NCBI GenBank assembly: GCA_022824615.1
Contig: JAJDZM010000137.1
Span: 1-42,643, forward strand
Source: Candidatus Binatia bacterium
Lineage (GTDB): Bacteria > Desulfobacterota > Binatia > Bin18
DNA length: 42,643 nucleotides
Direction of reading: 5' to 3'
Below the pieces are notes generated by a model. It saw only the letters and a program-made list of their open reading frames with translations. It ran no database searches and was not told where the DNA came from. The stretch's first letter is position 1, and each line of letters begins with the position of its first letter. This document shows positions 1-7,024 of this stretch, piece after piece. A program made the translations under genes and the position numbers.

Positions 1-225
1 CAGACCGCGACCCGCAATCCTGCCCTGTACCTTGACCAACAAGACCGGCTTGGCACCATTGAAGTGGGCAAGATTGCCGATCTCGTCCTGCTCGAAGCGA
101 ACCCCTTGGAGGATATCACCAACACCCAGAAAATTGCGGCAGTCGTTGCTGGTGGCAAGCTCTTCTCTCAGAGCGCCTTACAAGCCCTCCGGACGGCCGC
201 CGCTACCAGTGCACGGCAGGGGTAA
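1..225 (+). CDS. Amidohydrolase family protein, C-terminal end (5' end outside window)
   Basis: The open frame enters from the left edge and stops at a TAA at 223-225, leaving 74 residues. The segment RLGTIEVGKIADLVLLEANP is the typical C-terminal signature of metal-dependent amidohydrolases (imidazolonepropionase/prolidase-like), where the chain re-enters the small beta-sandwich domain (GxIxxGKxADLVLLDxNP). The metal ligands lie upstream and outside the window, so neither substrate nor catalytic competence can be judged. The following genes are on the opposite strand and converge on it, so it is not part of their operon. Confidence 0.8.
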   Translation, partial: QTATRNPALYLDQQDRLGTIEVGKIADLVLLEANPLEDITNTQKIAAVVAGGKLFSQSALQALRTAAATSARQG

Positions 226-236
226 CGGCCAGTGCC

Positions 237-740
237 TCAGAAAGATCGCGCACTGCGGCAGGCGTCGCTCCCAGCCGAATGATAGTCGGTCACAAGTTTC
301 GCTCCATCGGGGCAACTGATAGCGACATCGTCTCCGAGAGGATTTGAGCACACGTCTTTTCCTTTAAGGGGCTTGTGGTAGTGCAGGCTCGGACAGTCCG
401 GGCGTTCATATACCCACTTGGTGGCCTCATCGGTTTTGTGTTGCAGTATTTGCAGGGCCGCTTCCTCAGGCGTGTAGTCCGGTTCCGGCGGCGGTGCTTC
501 CGCTGTCACCCCTGCAGGATCGGTAGGGCGCGGCAGCACGTCCACACCGGTCTCCACGGGAGCCGTCTCTGACTGGCGGTTAGATGGGGCAGGAGCTGGC
601 GGGTTCAGGTCTTCCCACTGACCCGTATACGGATTAAAAACTTTGCCCCACTCCTGAGACAATACTTGCGTTGAGCACAGCAGGACAGCGCAAAAGCCGA
701 GCATGAGGAAGAGTACAATATCCCGCCGGACCTGACGCAT
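237..740 (-). CDS. Small exported protein of unknown function
   Basis: The product is 167 aa. It starts with basic residues (MRQVRRD) followed by a hydrophobic stretch of about 18 residues and a likely cleavage region near residues 25-30 (TQVLSQ), so a Sec signal peptide is likely. The mature part has a proline-rich low-complexity linker (about residues 45-90) and a C-terminal half with four cysteines that could form disulfides in the periplasm. I recognise no family. It is the last gene of a minus-strand operon, 12 bp after the alpha/beta hydrolase stop, with an AAGGAAA-type ribosome site. Confidence 0.65.
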   Translation of the reverse strand: MRQVRRDIVLFLMLGFCAVLLCSTQVLSQEWGKVFNPYTGQWEDLNPPAPAPSNRQSETAPVETGVDVLPRPTDPAGVTAEAPPPEPDYTPEEAALQILQHKTDEATKWVYERPDCPSLHYHKPLKGKDVCSNPLGDDVAISCPDGAKLVTDYHSAGSDACRSARSF

Positions 741-752
741 ACGGTTTCCTTG

Positions 753-1634
753 TTAGATATGTGTTTCAAACCATTCTTGGATGAGCGGCAGACTCTGGTC
801 AAGCCCAGGGCCAGAGAGAATGTCACTGTGGCCAAGACCGGGCAGAATCACAATTTTCTTGGGTTCTCCGGCCTTTTCATACATGGACTGTGACTCTTCC
901 ATGGATACGCGCTCATCTGCGTCGCCGTGCAACCAGAGGATCGCGCGGGGTGATATCTGATGCACGACGGACTCGGGTCGATACGCAATCAACGCTTCAC
1001 CCGAGGTCAGCGTGATCTCTCGGCTCCACTGTGGATGCTGGTCGAGAATCTGCGCAAACAGGGCGGCCGTACTCTCCGGCTCAGGCACAATCTCACTGGC
1101 TTGAACATACTGCTCCTGCCCGGTCAGGACGCGCGCGCGGCGGTTGTCTTCCAGGCGGCGGCGTAATGCCTGCCATTCCCAGAAATGACAGGCGTCCCGC
1201 GTCCAACGCCCACAGTCGCCGATGCCGCAGACGCTCACCGTGGCTTTGACCCGCTCTTCTACCCCGGCAGCATAACTGACGTTGGCTCCACCGAGGCTGA
1301 CGCCGAGCAGTCCAATCCGGTCCGGGGCGACCTCAGGCTGTTGCTGCATGAACGTGACCGCATTTTGGATATCTTCGATCTGCCGCATAGGAATGATCTG
1401 GCGACGGGGTTCTCCGCCACTCGCACCCAGGAAGCGGTAGTCAAACGTCAGGACAACATACCCAGCCTGCGCCACGCGCCGGGCAATGTCGGGCAACAGG
1501 ACTTCTTTCACCGCAGTAAAACCGTGGCATATGACAACACCGGGCCTTGGCCTATCGGAAGAGATGTCCTCAGGCAGAAAAAGGACGCCCGCCATAGGAA
1601 CACTTTCACTGTAGAATTGAACCGACTTTTCCAT
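753..1634 (-). CDS. Alpha/beta hydrolase (dienelactone hydrolase/peptidase-S9-like)
   Basis: Predicted cytoplasmic serine hydrolase of 293 aa. The nucleophile elbow is GVSLGG, an oxyanion-side motif VVICHGF lies near the N terminus, the acid is in LWLHGDADERV and the catalytic histidine is in LPGLGHSD, in the correct order for the fold. The open frame extends 29 codons upstream to 1721, but the start at 1634 is preferred: a GGGAGGAGT ribosome site sits directly upstream and the homology begins there. It lies 10 bp after the methyltransferase-like gene and 12 bp before the exported-protein gene, so it is co-transcribed. The substrate cannot be deduced; small esters or lactones are typical for the fold. 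Confidence 0.85.
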   Translation of the reverse strand: MEKSVQFYSESVPMAGVLFLPEDISSDRPRPGVVICHGFTAVKEVLLPDIARRVAQAGYVVLTFDYRFLGASGGEPRRQIIPMRQIEDIQNAVTFMQQQPEVAPDRIGLLGVSLGGANVSYAAGVEERVKATVSVCGIGDCGRWTRDACHFWEWQALRRRLEDNRRARVLTGQEQYVQASEIVPEPESTAALFAQILDQHPQWSREITLTSGEALIAYRPESVVHQISPRAILWLHGDADERVSMEESQSMYEKAGEPKKIVILPGLGHSDILSGPGLDQSLPLIQEWFETHI

Positions 1635-1644
1635 ACTCCTCCCT

Positions 1645-2268
1645 TTAGCGCTTGAGCATCCTGGGGATAAAACGTGGTACCCGGCGTTGATACTGCTCAT
1701 ATGCCTGCCCAAAACGCTCAACCAACTCGCGTTCTTCCATCAGCGTAATACCATACAGCACGACGCAGGCGAGGGGACAGAGAAGGTACACAGCCAGATA
1801 GTTCGTAAAAAGCGCAACCGCGAATACACTCAGAATCACAACGACATAGCGGGGATGCCGCAGGCGTGCATAGATACCCTGGTCCAAGAGCGGCTGACTG
1901 GTCGGCGTGGGCGACAGTTCGGGAATGCCGACCAGAGTCCGCAGGGTCAGATGTTTCCGGCACTGAAATTCCACCACCAGGGCTGCCCCAAAGCACAGCA
2001 CGGCGGGCCAGCCTAACCATCCGGGAGGACCGAACTCTATGGCCAGAAGCGGATGGCGCAGCAGAAAGACGCCCGTACCGATAGCAATGAGAATCGCTCC
2101 CAGCACGGAGTACGAGATCGCAAGCCCAAGTTGTCGCCAGCTATGAACCAGACCGTGAGCAAACGGCCAGAACAAGATGCCTGGAATAAAGGTCACCAGC
2201 GTGAGGAGAGCCACGTGATAGCGGACGGTATCCATTCCATTCGCAAGCGGGTCGTCGGCTCCCCTCAT
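1645..2268 (-). CDS. Isoprenylcysteine carboxyl methyltransferase-like integral membrane protein
   Basis: 207 aa with several hydrophobic segments (about residues 15-35, 45-70, 80-100 and 145-175). The C-terminal signature GIYARLRHPRYV followed by EERELVERFG, YEQYQ and VPRFIP is that of the ICMT/phospholipid N-methyltransferase-like family, in which the RHP motif and the paired glutamates form the S-adenosylmethionine site. Bacterial members rarely have a known substrate. The ATG at 2268 overlaps the stop of the OsmC gene as ATGA, which implies translational coupling; an internal ATG at 2235 is the alternative start. Confidence 0.8.
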   Translation of the reverse strand: MRGADDPLANGMDTVRYHVALLTLVTFIPGILFWPFAHGLVHSWRQLGLAISYSVLGAILIAIGTGVFLLRHPLLAIEFGPPGWLGWPAVLCFGAALVVEFQCRKHLTLRTLVGIPELSPTPTSQPLLDQGIYARLRHPRYVVVILSVFAVALFTNYLAVYLLCPLACVVLYGITLMEERELVERFGQAYEQYQRRVPRFIPRMLKR

Positions 2269-2777
2269 ACAACGCTATACGAGACGTTGAGGTCAGGTTT
2301 ATTCTGGATGGTTTGGAAAACGACACAGTAGCGTTCAGTCAGACGAATCAGGGTTGCCAACTGCTCCGCATCGGCATCCGTGTCCAGATCAAACCGGAGG
2401 CGAATGTCTCGAAAGCCGACCGGAGCTTCTTTTGAAACCCCGAGGGTCCCCTTGAAATCCAGGTCGCCCTCTGCGCTCACCTTGCCGTCTCGAAGCTCCA
2501 CCCCAATCGCCGTAGACACGGCTTGCAGGGTCACACCGGCACACGCCACAAGGGCCTCCAGCAACATATCGCCAGAGCAGGCCGCCAGCCCGTCCCCACC
2601 AGTCGCCGGGTGCAGTCCGGCTTCGACCAAGGCATTACCCGTTTCAACGCGGCAGGTAATGCCTTCACCAATCCGTCCTTCGGCATTCAGCGTTACCACC
2701 GCCTTTTCAGGCGTGTCTTTATAGGTATCCTTGAGCGGAGCCTGGAGGGCGCGGAGTTCTTCTGCTTTCATGGTCAT
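2265..2777 (-). CDS. OsmC family protein
   Basis: The product is 170 aa, close to the usual length for OsmC/Ohr-like proteins, which are mostly thiol-dependent peroxide-detoxifying enzymes. The segment GGDGLAACSGDMLLEALVAC matches the region where family members carry the first reactive cysteine; cysteines at the helix start (AACSGDM) and in LVACAGV are visible. The C terminus (LTERYCVVFQTI) matches the second-cysteine region. An AAGGAG ribosome site precedes the start. It lies in the cupin-OsmC-methyltransferase-hydrolase operon. Whether the substrate is an organic hydroperoxide or another electrophile is unknown. Confidence 0.85.
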   Translation of the reverse strand: MTMKAEELRALQAPLKDTYKDTPEKAVVTLNAEGRIGEGITCRVETGNALVEAGLHPATGGDGLAACSGDMLLEALVACAGVTLQAVSTAIGVELRDGKVSAEGDLDFKGTLGVSKEAPVGFRDIRLRFDLDTDADAEQLATLIRLTERYCVVFQTIQNKPDLNVSYSVV

Positions 2778-2795
2778 CGTTCTCCTTCTTGCTGT

Positions 2796-3554
2796 TTACT
2801 GCTCCATGCGGTCCAACGCGTCTTGCGTACTGCCCGCGTCACTATAGTCGGCGTCCTGGTCAAAGCTCACGAAAATCATGCTCACCCCTTCAGGACCGGC
2901 GGTGAGCGACGCGGCCTGTTCCCCACCCGGAATGAAACGAAGCGCTTTCGGTTCCAGCCGCCTACCGAGAAGCGAGACCGAACCCGAATAGACCACTTCA
3001 TACCGGCCATACTCCGGAACAGGAGGCGTAAATTCGGTACCAGCCGAAAATTCAACCAGTTCGGCAGTGGGGCCGAAGCTCGGTGGGATCAGCAGCTTGC
3101 GGCGTGCGTGCGAGCAGCCGGGCATAGGCTGCCACTCGACTTCATGCGCGCAGCGCGTCAGTTCGCGGCCACGAACGTTTGCCTGCCAGCGCCGTTTTTT
3201 GTCGCGCATGACAGCCAGACCGCCCGGTTTGGTATGCAGCACAAGCATGTCGTGCCCACCGCTGACCGTGAACGGACCGTAGGGCGTGTTATGTTCCGTA
3301 TAGTGCACGGCCGGCGCATCCAGCCGGACTAGCGGGAAGGCCATTGAACCTTCAAGCAGGACTTGGAATTGCGCCGCATAATGAAAATGCGGCTCCACCG
3401 TATAGTCTTCCGAGATTTGTGCCCGTATGGCCTCAGGCCCACCGTCTCTGCCGGTGAGATAAAGCTGGAGTTGGGCTTCTCCTCCACCATCCAGAGAGAG
3501 GGTTTTCCACGTGAGGCTTGCTGGCTCCACCACCCGTTCCGGTGAGTCGTTCAT
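2796..3554 (-). CDS. Cupin-like protein
   Basis: 252 aa with no signal peptide. An N-terminal cupin-type beta-barrel segment is visible: EPHFHYAAQFQVLLEGSM resembles cupin motif 1 (HxH...E/Q...G) and YGPFTVSGGHDMLVLHT the second strand set. A C-terminal repeat of the pattern (PEYGRYEVVYSGSVSLLG ... LRFIPGGE) suggests a bicupin. Metal binding through the two N-terminal histidines is possible but unproven. It is the first gene of the minus-strand operon, has a good AGGAG ribosome site, and is 18 bp from osmC. Function unknown; cupins range from dioxygenases to binding proteins. Confidence 0.6.
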   Translation of the reverse strand: MNDSPERVVEPASLTWKTLSLDGGGEAQLQLYLTGRDGGPEAIRAQISEDYTVEPHFHYAAQFQVLLEGSMAFPLVRLDAPAVHYTEHNTPYGPFTVSGGHDMLVLHTKPGGLAVMRDKKRRWQANVRGRELTRCAHEVEWQPMPGCSHARRKLLIPPSFGPTAELVEFSAGTEFTPPVPEYGRYEVVYSGSVSLLGRRLEPKALRFIPGGEQAASLTAGPEGVSMIFVSFDQDADYSDAGSTQDALDRMEQ

Positions 3555-3735
3555 CTGTTTCTCCTAAACATGAGACAGTCTGTACCACATTCCGTTGGCC
3601 CACCTACTGTAGTCCACAACAGGCTGGCAGGTCAAAACCCGCAACGCGTATCGCATCGGACAAACAGGTTTCCCCCTTCCCTCGCCAACTGTGTCAGTCA
3701 GACCATCAAGTTAAGGCCGCGAGACGACCTTCTCC

Positions 3736-4398
3736 TCACTTCAACCCGAAGAGCTGAGTAAAGTAGAACACGCCCTCTTTCCCCTGCGCACATCCAATAC
3801 CGGTCTGATTAAACCGGCCTTCCATATTCTTCCGATGCCCCGGGCTGTCCAGCCAACCTGCGCCGGCGTCCACTGGAGCACTGGCGGGCGAGGAATTATT
3901 GCGGGCAAGGTTTTCCGCGAATGTTTCGAGTTGGACAAATCCTTGGGCCATGCGTTCGCGTTCCTCAAAGCCGTCGTGACTGAAGACCTCGTATCCGGTG
4001 GCCATAGCTCGGCTATGTTGTCGCACAATCGTCGCCAGAGCTTCGCTATACTCAAGAGGCGGAAGTCCGATCGCAATACGGTGTTCATTCACCAAAACAT
4101 GGGTGCGACGCTCGAAGTCTTGCATATAAGAGAGCGCATCAATCGGCTCAGTGCGAACACGCTCAAGGAGCACGTCAGGAGAGGGCCTGCCCACTCGTAA
4201 ATGCTCTCGAAGCAGATCCTCTTGGATGGATATTACAACTACGCCCGCGATAGCTGTGATAAAGAGGCCCGTCCAGAGAAAGAACGGGTTGAATCTCCAG
4301 CCCTGTACGGGAGAGCGTGCGGTCAGGGATTGCCCACAGTGTCCGCAGAAGCGCGCCTGTTCTCTATTGGGTTTGCGACAATCTGGACAGGACTTCAT
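3736..4398 (-). CDS. Zinc-ribbon, single-pass membrane protein with CAP (SCP/PR-1) domain
   Basis: 220 aa in three parts. Residues 1-22 form a zinc ribbon (CPDCRKPN ... FCGHCG), about residues 38-58 a transmembrane helix (FFLWTGLFITAIAGVVVIS), and residues about 95-220 a CAP domain. The CAP part has the opening NEHRIAIGLPPLEYSEAL, the metal-type histidine in VRQHSRAMA, the ENLARN motif and the closing WLDSPGHRKNMEG with GIGCA. The ribbon should be cytoplasmic and the CAP domain extracytoplasmic. Bacterial CAP proteins (YkwD-like) have no settled enzymatic role. The gene is monocistronic, ending 180 bp before the cupin operon starts. No strong ribosome site is visible at the chosen ATG. Confidence 0.75.
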   Translation of the reverse strand: MKSCPDCRKPNREQARFCGHCGQSLTARSPVQGWRFNPFFLWTGLFITAIAGVVVISIQEDLLREHLRVGRPSPDVLLERVRTEPIDALSYMQDFERRTHVLVNEHRIAIGLPPLEYSEALATIVRQHSRAMATGYEVFSHDGFEERERMAQGFVQLETFAENLARNNSSPASAPVDAGAGWLDSPGHRKNMEGRFNQTGIGCAQGKEGVFYFTQLFGLK

Positions 4399-4742
4399 GA
4401 GTGTAAAGCGTTCAATTTTTCGACTGCATTCCGGTCGTTAAGGCCAGCGTCGTTTCTCTCCATTAGCCCGCGCAACTGCCCGCTGAAAGTCTGTCTCCTG
4501 AGAGACAGGAGGATAAATTGCATGATTTCCCCGACTCAAACTTTATTTAACTATCTGTTTTTACTTGGAAAACAAAATATTCTTGACACATATTCAGTTT
4601 TACATCCATCTAGCTAAAAAGTGCTTGCTACCCTACCTGTCCGTAGATTCTACAGATTTCCTCCCCCCTGGAGTCCGGGAGACCCCCTCCCGGGCTCCCC
4701 TTCCTTTTTCGTCGTGTACTTCCGTTTGCGAAACGGGTCTCG
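4399..4742. other. Gene-free stretch between the CAP gene and the monooxygenase remnant
   Basis: I see no credible gene in these 340 bases. The left half is ordinary sequence with a short hairpin (CTGTCTC/GAGACAG near 4490-4510). The middle (4520-4620) is markedly AT-rich and contains a TTGACA at about 4583 without a convincing -10 box at the right distance. The right part holds the terminator-like hairpin listed separately. Confidence 0.5.
4670..4711 (+). terminator. Possible intrinsic terminator
   Basis: Two 12-base arms (4670-4681 and 4687-4698) pair with a single T-G wobble around a 5-base loop, and the + strand continues CCTTCCTTTTT. GC-rich stem plus T-run is the form of a Rho-independent terminator on the + strand. 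No plus-strand gene lies immediately upstream, so it may be a leftover from rearrangement. Confidence 0.45.
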
Positions 4743-4871
4743 GCCACGAAGATCAAGCTGGGCACTGGGGTTTGTCTCGTACCGAAACATAACCTGTTGT
4801 CGCTAGCTGGGGAGACCTCCACACTGGGCCACTATCCGGGCGACTGTTCTCTGTTTGGTCTTGGGGCCGGC
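4743..4871 (+). pseudogene. Remnant of a luciferase-like F420-type monooxygenase gene
   Basis: One frame reads IKLGTGVCLVPKHN, then TSTLGHY and FGLGAG, lining up without gaps with residues around 72-115 of the intact gene at 8381-9238 (IKLGTGICLVPERN, STLDHY, FGIGAG). No start, no flanking domain and no downstream continuation survive: after 4871 the similarity ends abruptly. It covers about 43 of the roughly 285 residues of the family. At DNA level it is clearly diverged from the intact paralogue, so it is not a recent copy. Confidence 0.75.
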
Positions 4872-5000
4872 ATACGGCCCATAAACCGGTCCCCGCTCCT
4901 CCTCACCAATCACCCCCTCTCCCCGCTCCTCTTTGCACGTACCGGTCAGTGCTTTTTCAATGCAGGCTTCAAGGGCTTGTTCGGTGGTCTGGGAGGTCAT
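4803..5000 (-). pseudogene. Possible 5' stub of a type I restriction enzyme R subunit (hsdR)
   Basis: The minus-strand frame opens TTEQALEACIEKALTG, which resembles the extreme N terminus of many HsdR proteins (TxExALExxIExxL). The similarity fades after about 25 residues, and from 4871 downward the frame simply reads the antisense of the monooxygenase remnant. If the reading is right, only the first codons of an hsdR gene remain, cut by a rearrangement. The match is short and made from memory, so this is tentative. Confidence 0.35.
4890..4931 (+). repeat. 12-bp direct repeat at the junction of two gene remnants
   Basis: TCCCCGCTCCTC occurs at 4890-4901 and again at 4920-4931, a 30-bp period, and ACCGGT hexamers lie just outside on both sides (4885 and 4941). 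The pair sits where the monooxygenase remnant and the hsdR-like stub meet, so it may mark the recombination event. Confidence 0.5.
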
Positions 5001-5068
5001 ACCATTATCTTCTACGCAGCAATAAATAGATTTATTGTAAAATTATTAAAATTGTTAAGATAAAATCC

Positions 5069-5359
5069 TCAACAACTGATGGGATACTTGTCATGGAGTT
5101 GCCTCGCCAGCGTCACATCCGCCTCTTCCAGCGGCCACACTTCGACACCGGCTCTGACCACCAACGCCGGGGCTGCATCGAACGTCTGGAGTCGGCCGAC
5201 CGGCAGGTAGGCATGTGCCAACTCCTGCAAGACCTCCGCCGAAGTACCGAGAAGCGTGCCGCGCCGGTGGGACTCGACAAAGAACTCTCAGGCCGGCGCT
5301 TGCAGCGGATGTGGCCGACCTACCGCGTACATGAAGACGTTCGTATCGACGAATATCAT
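5069..5359 (-). pseudogene. PIN-domain (VapC-type) toxin gene with in-frame stop and missing 3' end
   Basis: The minus-strand frame begins MIFVDTNVFMYAVG, a textbook PIN-domain start with the first catalytic aspartate, and continues in frame as TSAEVLQELAHAYL (conserved acidic residue) and EEADVTLARQLHDKYP. Codon 24 (5288-5290) is TGA, cutting the protein after 23 residues; a CGA arginine codon would restore it by one base change. The frame also ends at SC, before the C-terminal aspartate-containing part (normally about 30-40 further residues), just before an AT-rich stretch. The ATG overlaps the antitoxin stop as ATGA. The toxin is very probably dead. Confidence 0.8.
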
Positions 5360-5631
5360 GTGTTGGCTGCGTTCCGCCGGCGCGACTCGGCGATTGCGCT
5401 CAGGTGCTCGTCCCATTCCGGTTCGGCCTCGGGACCTTTCAGGGCATCACACACCCTGAAAAACTCTTCCAAGGCCGCGGGTGACTCGAAAAGCTCGGAG
5501 CGTTGCCGGTCTTCAAGTCGTTCACGGGCGGCAGCCCTCAGCCAAGCGCTCAACGTCAAGCCCTCCCTGCGAGCCTGAGAGACGAAACGGCCACGGTCTT
5601 CATCGGGTATTATCAATTGAACTCTGGCCAT
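5356..5631 (-). CDS. Antitoxin of a VapBC-like pair
   Basis: 91 aa. The N-terminal strand MARVQLIIPDEDRGRF followed by two helices (GLTLSAWLRAAARERL) is a ribbon-helix-helix DNA-binding domain. The acidic C-terminal tail (about residues 55-85) would wrap the toxin. A GGAGG ribosome site precedes the start and an 8-bp inverted repeat lies about 26 bp upstream. It is intact while its partner toxin is broken, so it may now be an orphan repressor or a solitary anti-addiction remnant. Confidence 0.75.
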   Translation of the reverse strand: MARVQLIIPDEDRGRFVSQARREGLTLSAWLRAAARERLEDRQRSELFESPAALEEFFRVCDALKGPEAEPEWDEHLSAIAESRRRNAANT

Positions 5632-5656
5632 GACGTATCTCCAGCCTCCTCGTAAG

Positions 5657-5679
5657 AATGTGTATAAAAATTACACATT
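5657..5679. promoter_or_regulatory. Probable operator of the antitoxin-toxin operon
   Basis: AATGTGTA (5657-5664) and TACACATT (5672-5679) form a perfect 8-bp inverted repeat with a 7-bp AT-rich spacer, 26 bp upstream of the antitoxin start. Autorepression by ribbon-helix-helix antitoxins through such palindromes is well established. The AT-rich centre could also carry the -10 element. Confidence 0.5.
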
Positions 5680-5808
5680 TTTTGACCAAATATCCATCCT
5701 GATCACGGGTGGCGTCGGCTGTATTGCCCAGCCCTTCAAGGCCGTTCGACACCGGAGGGTTTGTAGGTGGGGTAGGGTTTGAGGATGTGGCATAGATTGT
5801 TCGCGGTG

Positions 5809-5839
5809 GGGGCAACCCTTGTGGTTGCCCCTCTTGGGA
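5809..5839. repeat. Left half of a REP-like palindromic repeat (copy A), split by an insertion sequence
   Basis: A perfect 9-bp stem (5809-5817 with 5823-5831, loop CTTGT) is followed by TCTTGGGA, at which the insertion sequence starts. Joined to 6966-7012 it rebuilds the same twin-hairpin repeat seen intact at 7263-7335. Confidence 0.75.
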
Positions 5840-5890
5840 GGGAATTATGCACATTAAGACACCGGGGAGAGATTGTGCTGAAGTAGGCGG

Positions 5891-6775
5891 ATGTTAACGT
5901 TACAACAACTGGGGCAAGAGTTTGGGACCGAGGAGCAGTGTCTGGCCTATGTGGTTCGGCTGCGCTGGCCGCAGGGGGTTCGCTGCGCTCGCTGTGGGAG
6001 TGCGCAGGTTGCGAAGCTGGCGCGTCCGTGGCGGTGGCAGTGTAAGCAGTGCAACAAGCAGGGCTACCGTTTCTCACCGTTGGTGGGGACCGTATTCGAG
6101 CATACGAAGTATCCGCTGACGATCTGGTTCAAGGTGCTCTATCTGCTGTGTCAGAGTAAGAAGGGGATCAGTGCCCTCCAGGTCCAGCGGATGATCGGGT
6201 CGGGCTCCTACCGGACCGCGTGGTCGATGTGCCACCGCATTCGGGCGGCGTTGCAGCCTGCGACGCGGGGGCCGTTACGGGGCGTGGTCGAAGTGGATGA
6301 AACGTATGTCGGAGGCAAGGAAGGGAAGAAGCAGAAGGCGAAGCGACGGCGCCTGAATGGCACGGCGGGGAAGATTCCAGTCCTGGGGGCGCTGAGCCGC
6401 CGGGGCATGGTCGTGACGCAAGTCGTGGAGACCCCGGACACCCGGACCTTGCAAGGCTTCGTCACCACCCGCGTGTCCCCCCAGGCAGAATTGGTCGCCA
6501 CGGATGACCATTCGGGCTATCGCTACCTCCGGGCGGCGGGGTATCGGCATGAGACGGTCCGCCATAGCCGCGGGGAATATGTCCGGGGGCGGGTCCACAC
6601 GCAGAGCATCGAGAGTTTCTGGGCACTGCTCAAGCGGGGGCTGCTCGGCACCTTTCACCATGTCTCGCGGCGCTACTTGCCCTTATATCTGAGGGAGTTT
6701 ACGTTTCGGCCTAATCATCGCACGGATCCGCACCGGTTTGAGCGCATGCTCGCCGGGGGCGTAGGAGGAGGCTGA
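5891..6775 (+). CDS. ISXO2-like transposase (IS1595 family)
   Basis: 294 aa, full length for the family. Residues about 34-60 form an N-terminal zinc ribbon (CARCGSAQ ... CKQCNKQG). The ISXO2-like DDE domain follows: first aspartate in VVEVDETYVGGKEG, second in LVATDDHSGY, and the glutamate in QSIESFWALLKRG, ending with the usual YLREFTFRPNHR. All catalytic positions are present, so it looks functional. The start ATG lies 51 bp inside the left inverted repeat. Confidence 0.92.
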   Translation: MLTLQQLGQEFGTEEQCLAYVVRLRWPQGVRCARCGSAQVAKLARPWRWQCKQCNKQGYRFSPLVGTVFEHTKYPLTIWFKVLYLLCQSKKGISALQVQRMIGSGSYRTAWSMCHRIRAALQPATRGPLRGVVEVDETYVGGKEGKKQKAKRRRLNGTAGKIPVLGALSRRGMVVTQVVETPDTRTLQGFVTTRVSPQAELVATDDHSGYRYLRAAGYRHETVRHSRGEYVRGRVHTQSIESFWALLKRGLLGTFHHVSRRYLPLYLREFTFRPNHRTDPHRFERMLAGGVGGG

Positions 6776-6778
6776 CAG

Positions 6779-6952
6779 ATGGAGCAATCCCCCTCCCGGC
6801 CTGAATCACCCGAAGCGTTACGGGACTTTGAGCACGTGCTTAAACAGCTTCTGCGGCTTCCGCCGCCGAAGACCAAGGCCGTACGCGCCCGCCAGACCGC
6901 CCGCCTCGTCCGTGCCAAGAAGGCCCGTCGTCCGGTGTCAAGTTCAGCATAA
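6779..6952 (+). CDS. Small basic protein, second ORF of the ISXO2-like element
   Basis: 57 aa starting 3 bp after the transposase stop, with a GGAGGAGG ribosome site inside the transposase end. A short acidic helix (SPEALRDFEHVLKQLLRL) is followed by a strongly basic tail (KTKAVRARQTARLVRAKKAR). The stop codon lies within the right terminal repeat. Its position, ribosome site and charge pattern suggest a real element-encoded accessory protein, perhaps DNA- or transposase-binding, but no function is known to me. Confidence 0.55.
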   Translation: MEQSPSRPESPEALRDFEHVLKQLLRLPPPKTKAVRARQTARLVRAKKARRPVSSSA

Positions 6953-6965
6953 TTCCCTCTTGGGA

Positions 6966-7012
6966 GGGGGTGATCCTAGGTGCCATGCCTTGGGCGGCCA
7001 CAAGGGCCGCCC
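6966..7012. repeat. Right half of the split REP-like repeat (copy A)
   Basis: GGGGGTGATCC followed by a GC-rich hairpin (6992-6999 pairing with 7005-7012 around a CAAG-type loop). Its right boundary is about 13 bp beyond the stop of the tyrosine transposase at 7025, the usual position of REP palindromes relative to their associated transposase. Confidence 0.7.
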
Positions 7013-7024
7013 CTACAGGTATCC

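Larger units (their letters stand above)
5840..6957 (+). mobile_element. Complete IS1595 family (ISXO2-like) insertion sequence
   Basis: The element is 1118 bp. The ends are imperfect inverted repeats of about 26 bp: the left begins GGGAATTATGC and both reach a shared GACACCGG block (left near 5859-5866, right near 6932-6939). An exact 8-bp duplication, TCTTGGGA, flanks it (5832-5839 and 6958-6965); 8 bp is the length known for this family. It carries a transposase and a 57-codon second ORF. It landed in the middle of a REP-like repeat. Confidence 0.88.

Noticed and set aside
5093..5578. 161-codon plus-strand open frame
   Set aside because: It is antisense to the antitoxin and to the broken PIN toxin, both of which have real motifs on the minus strand.
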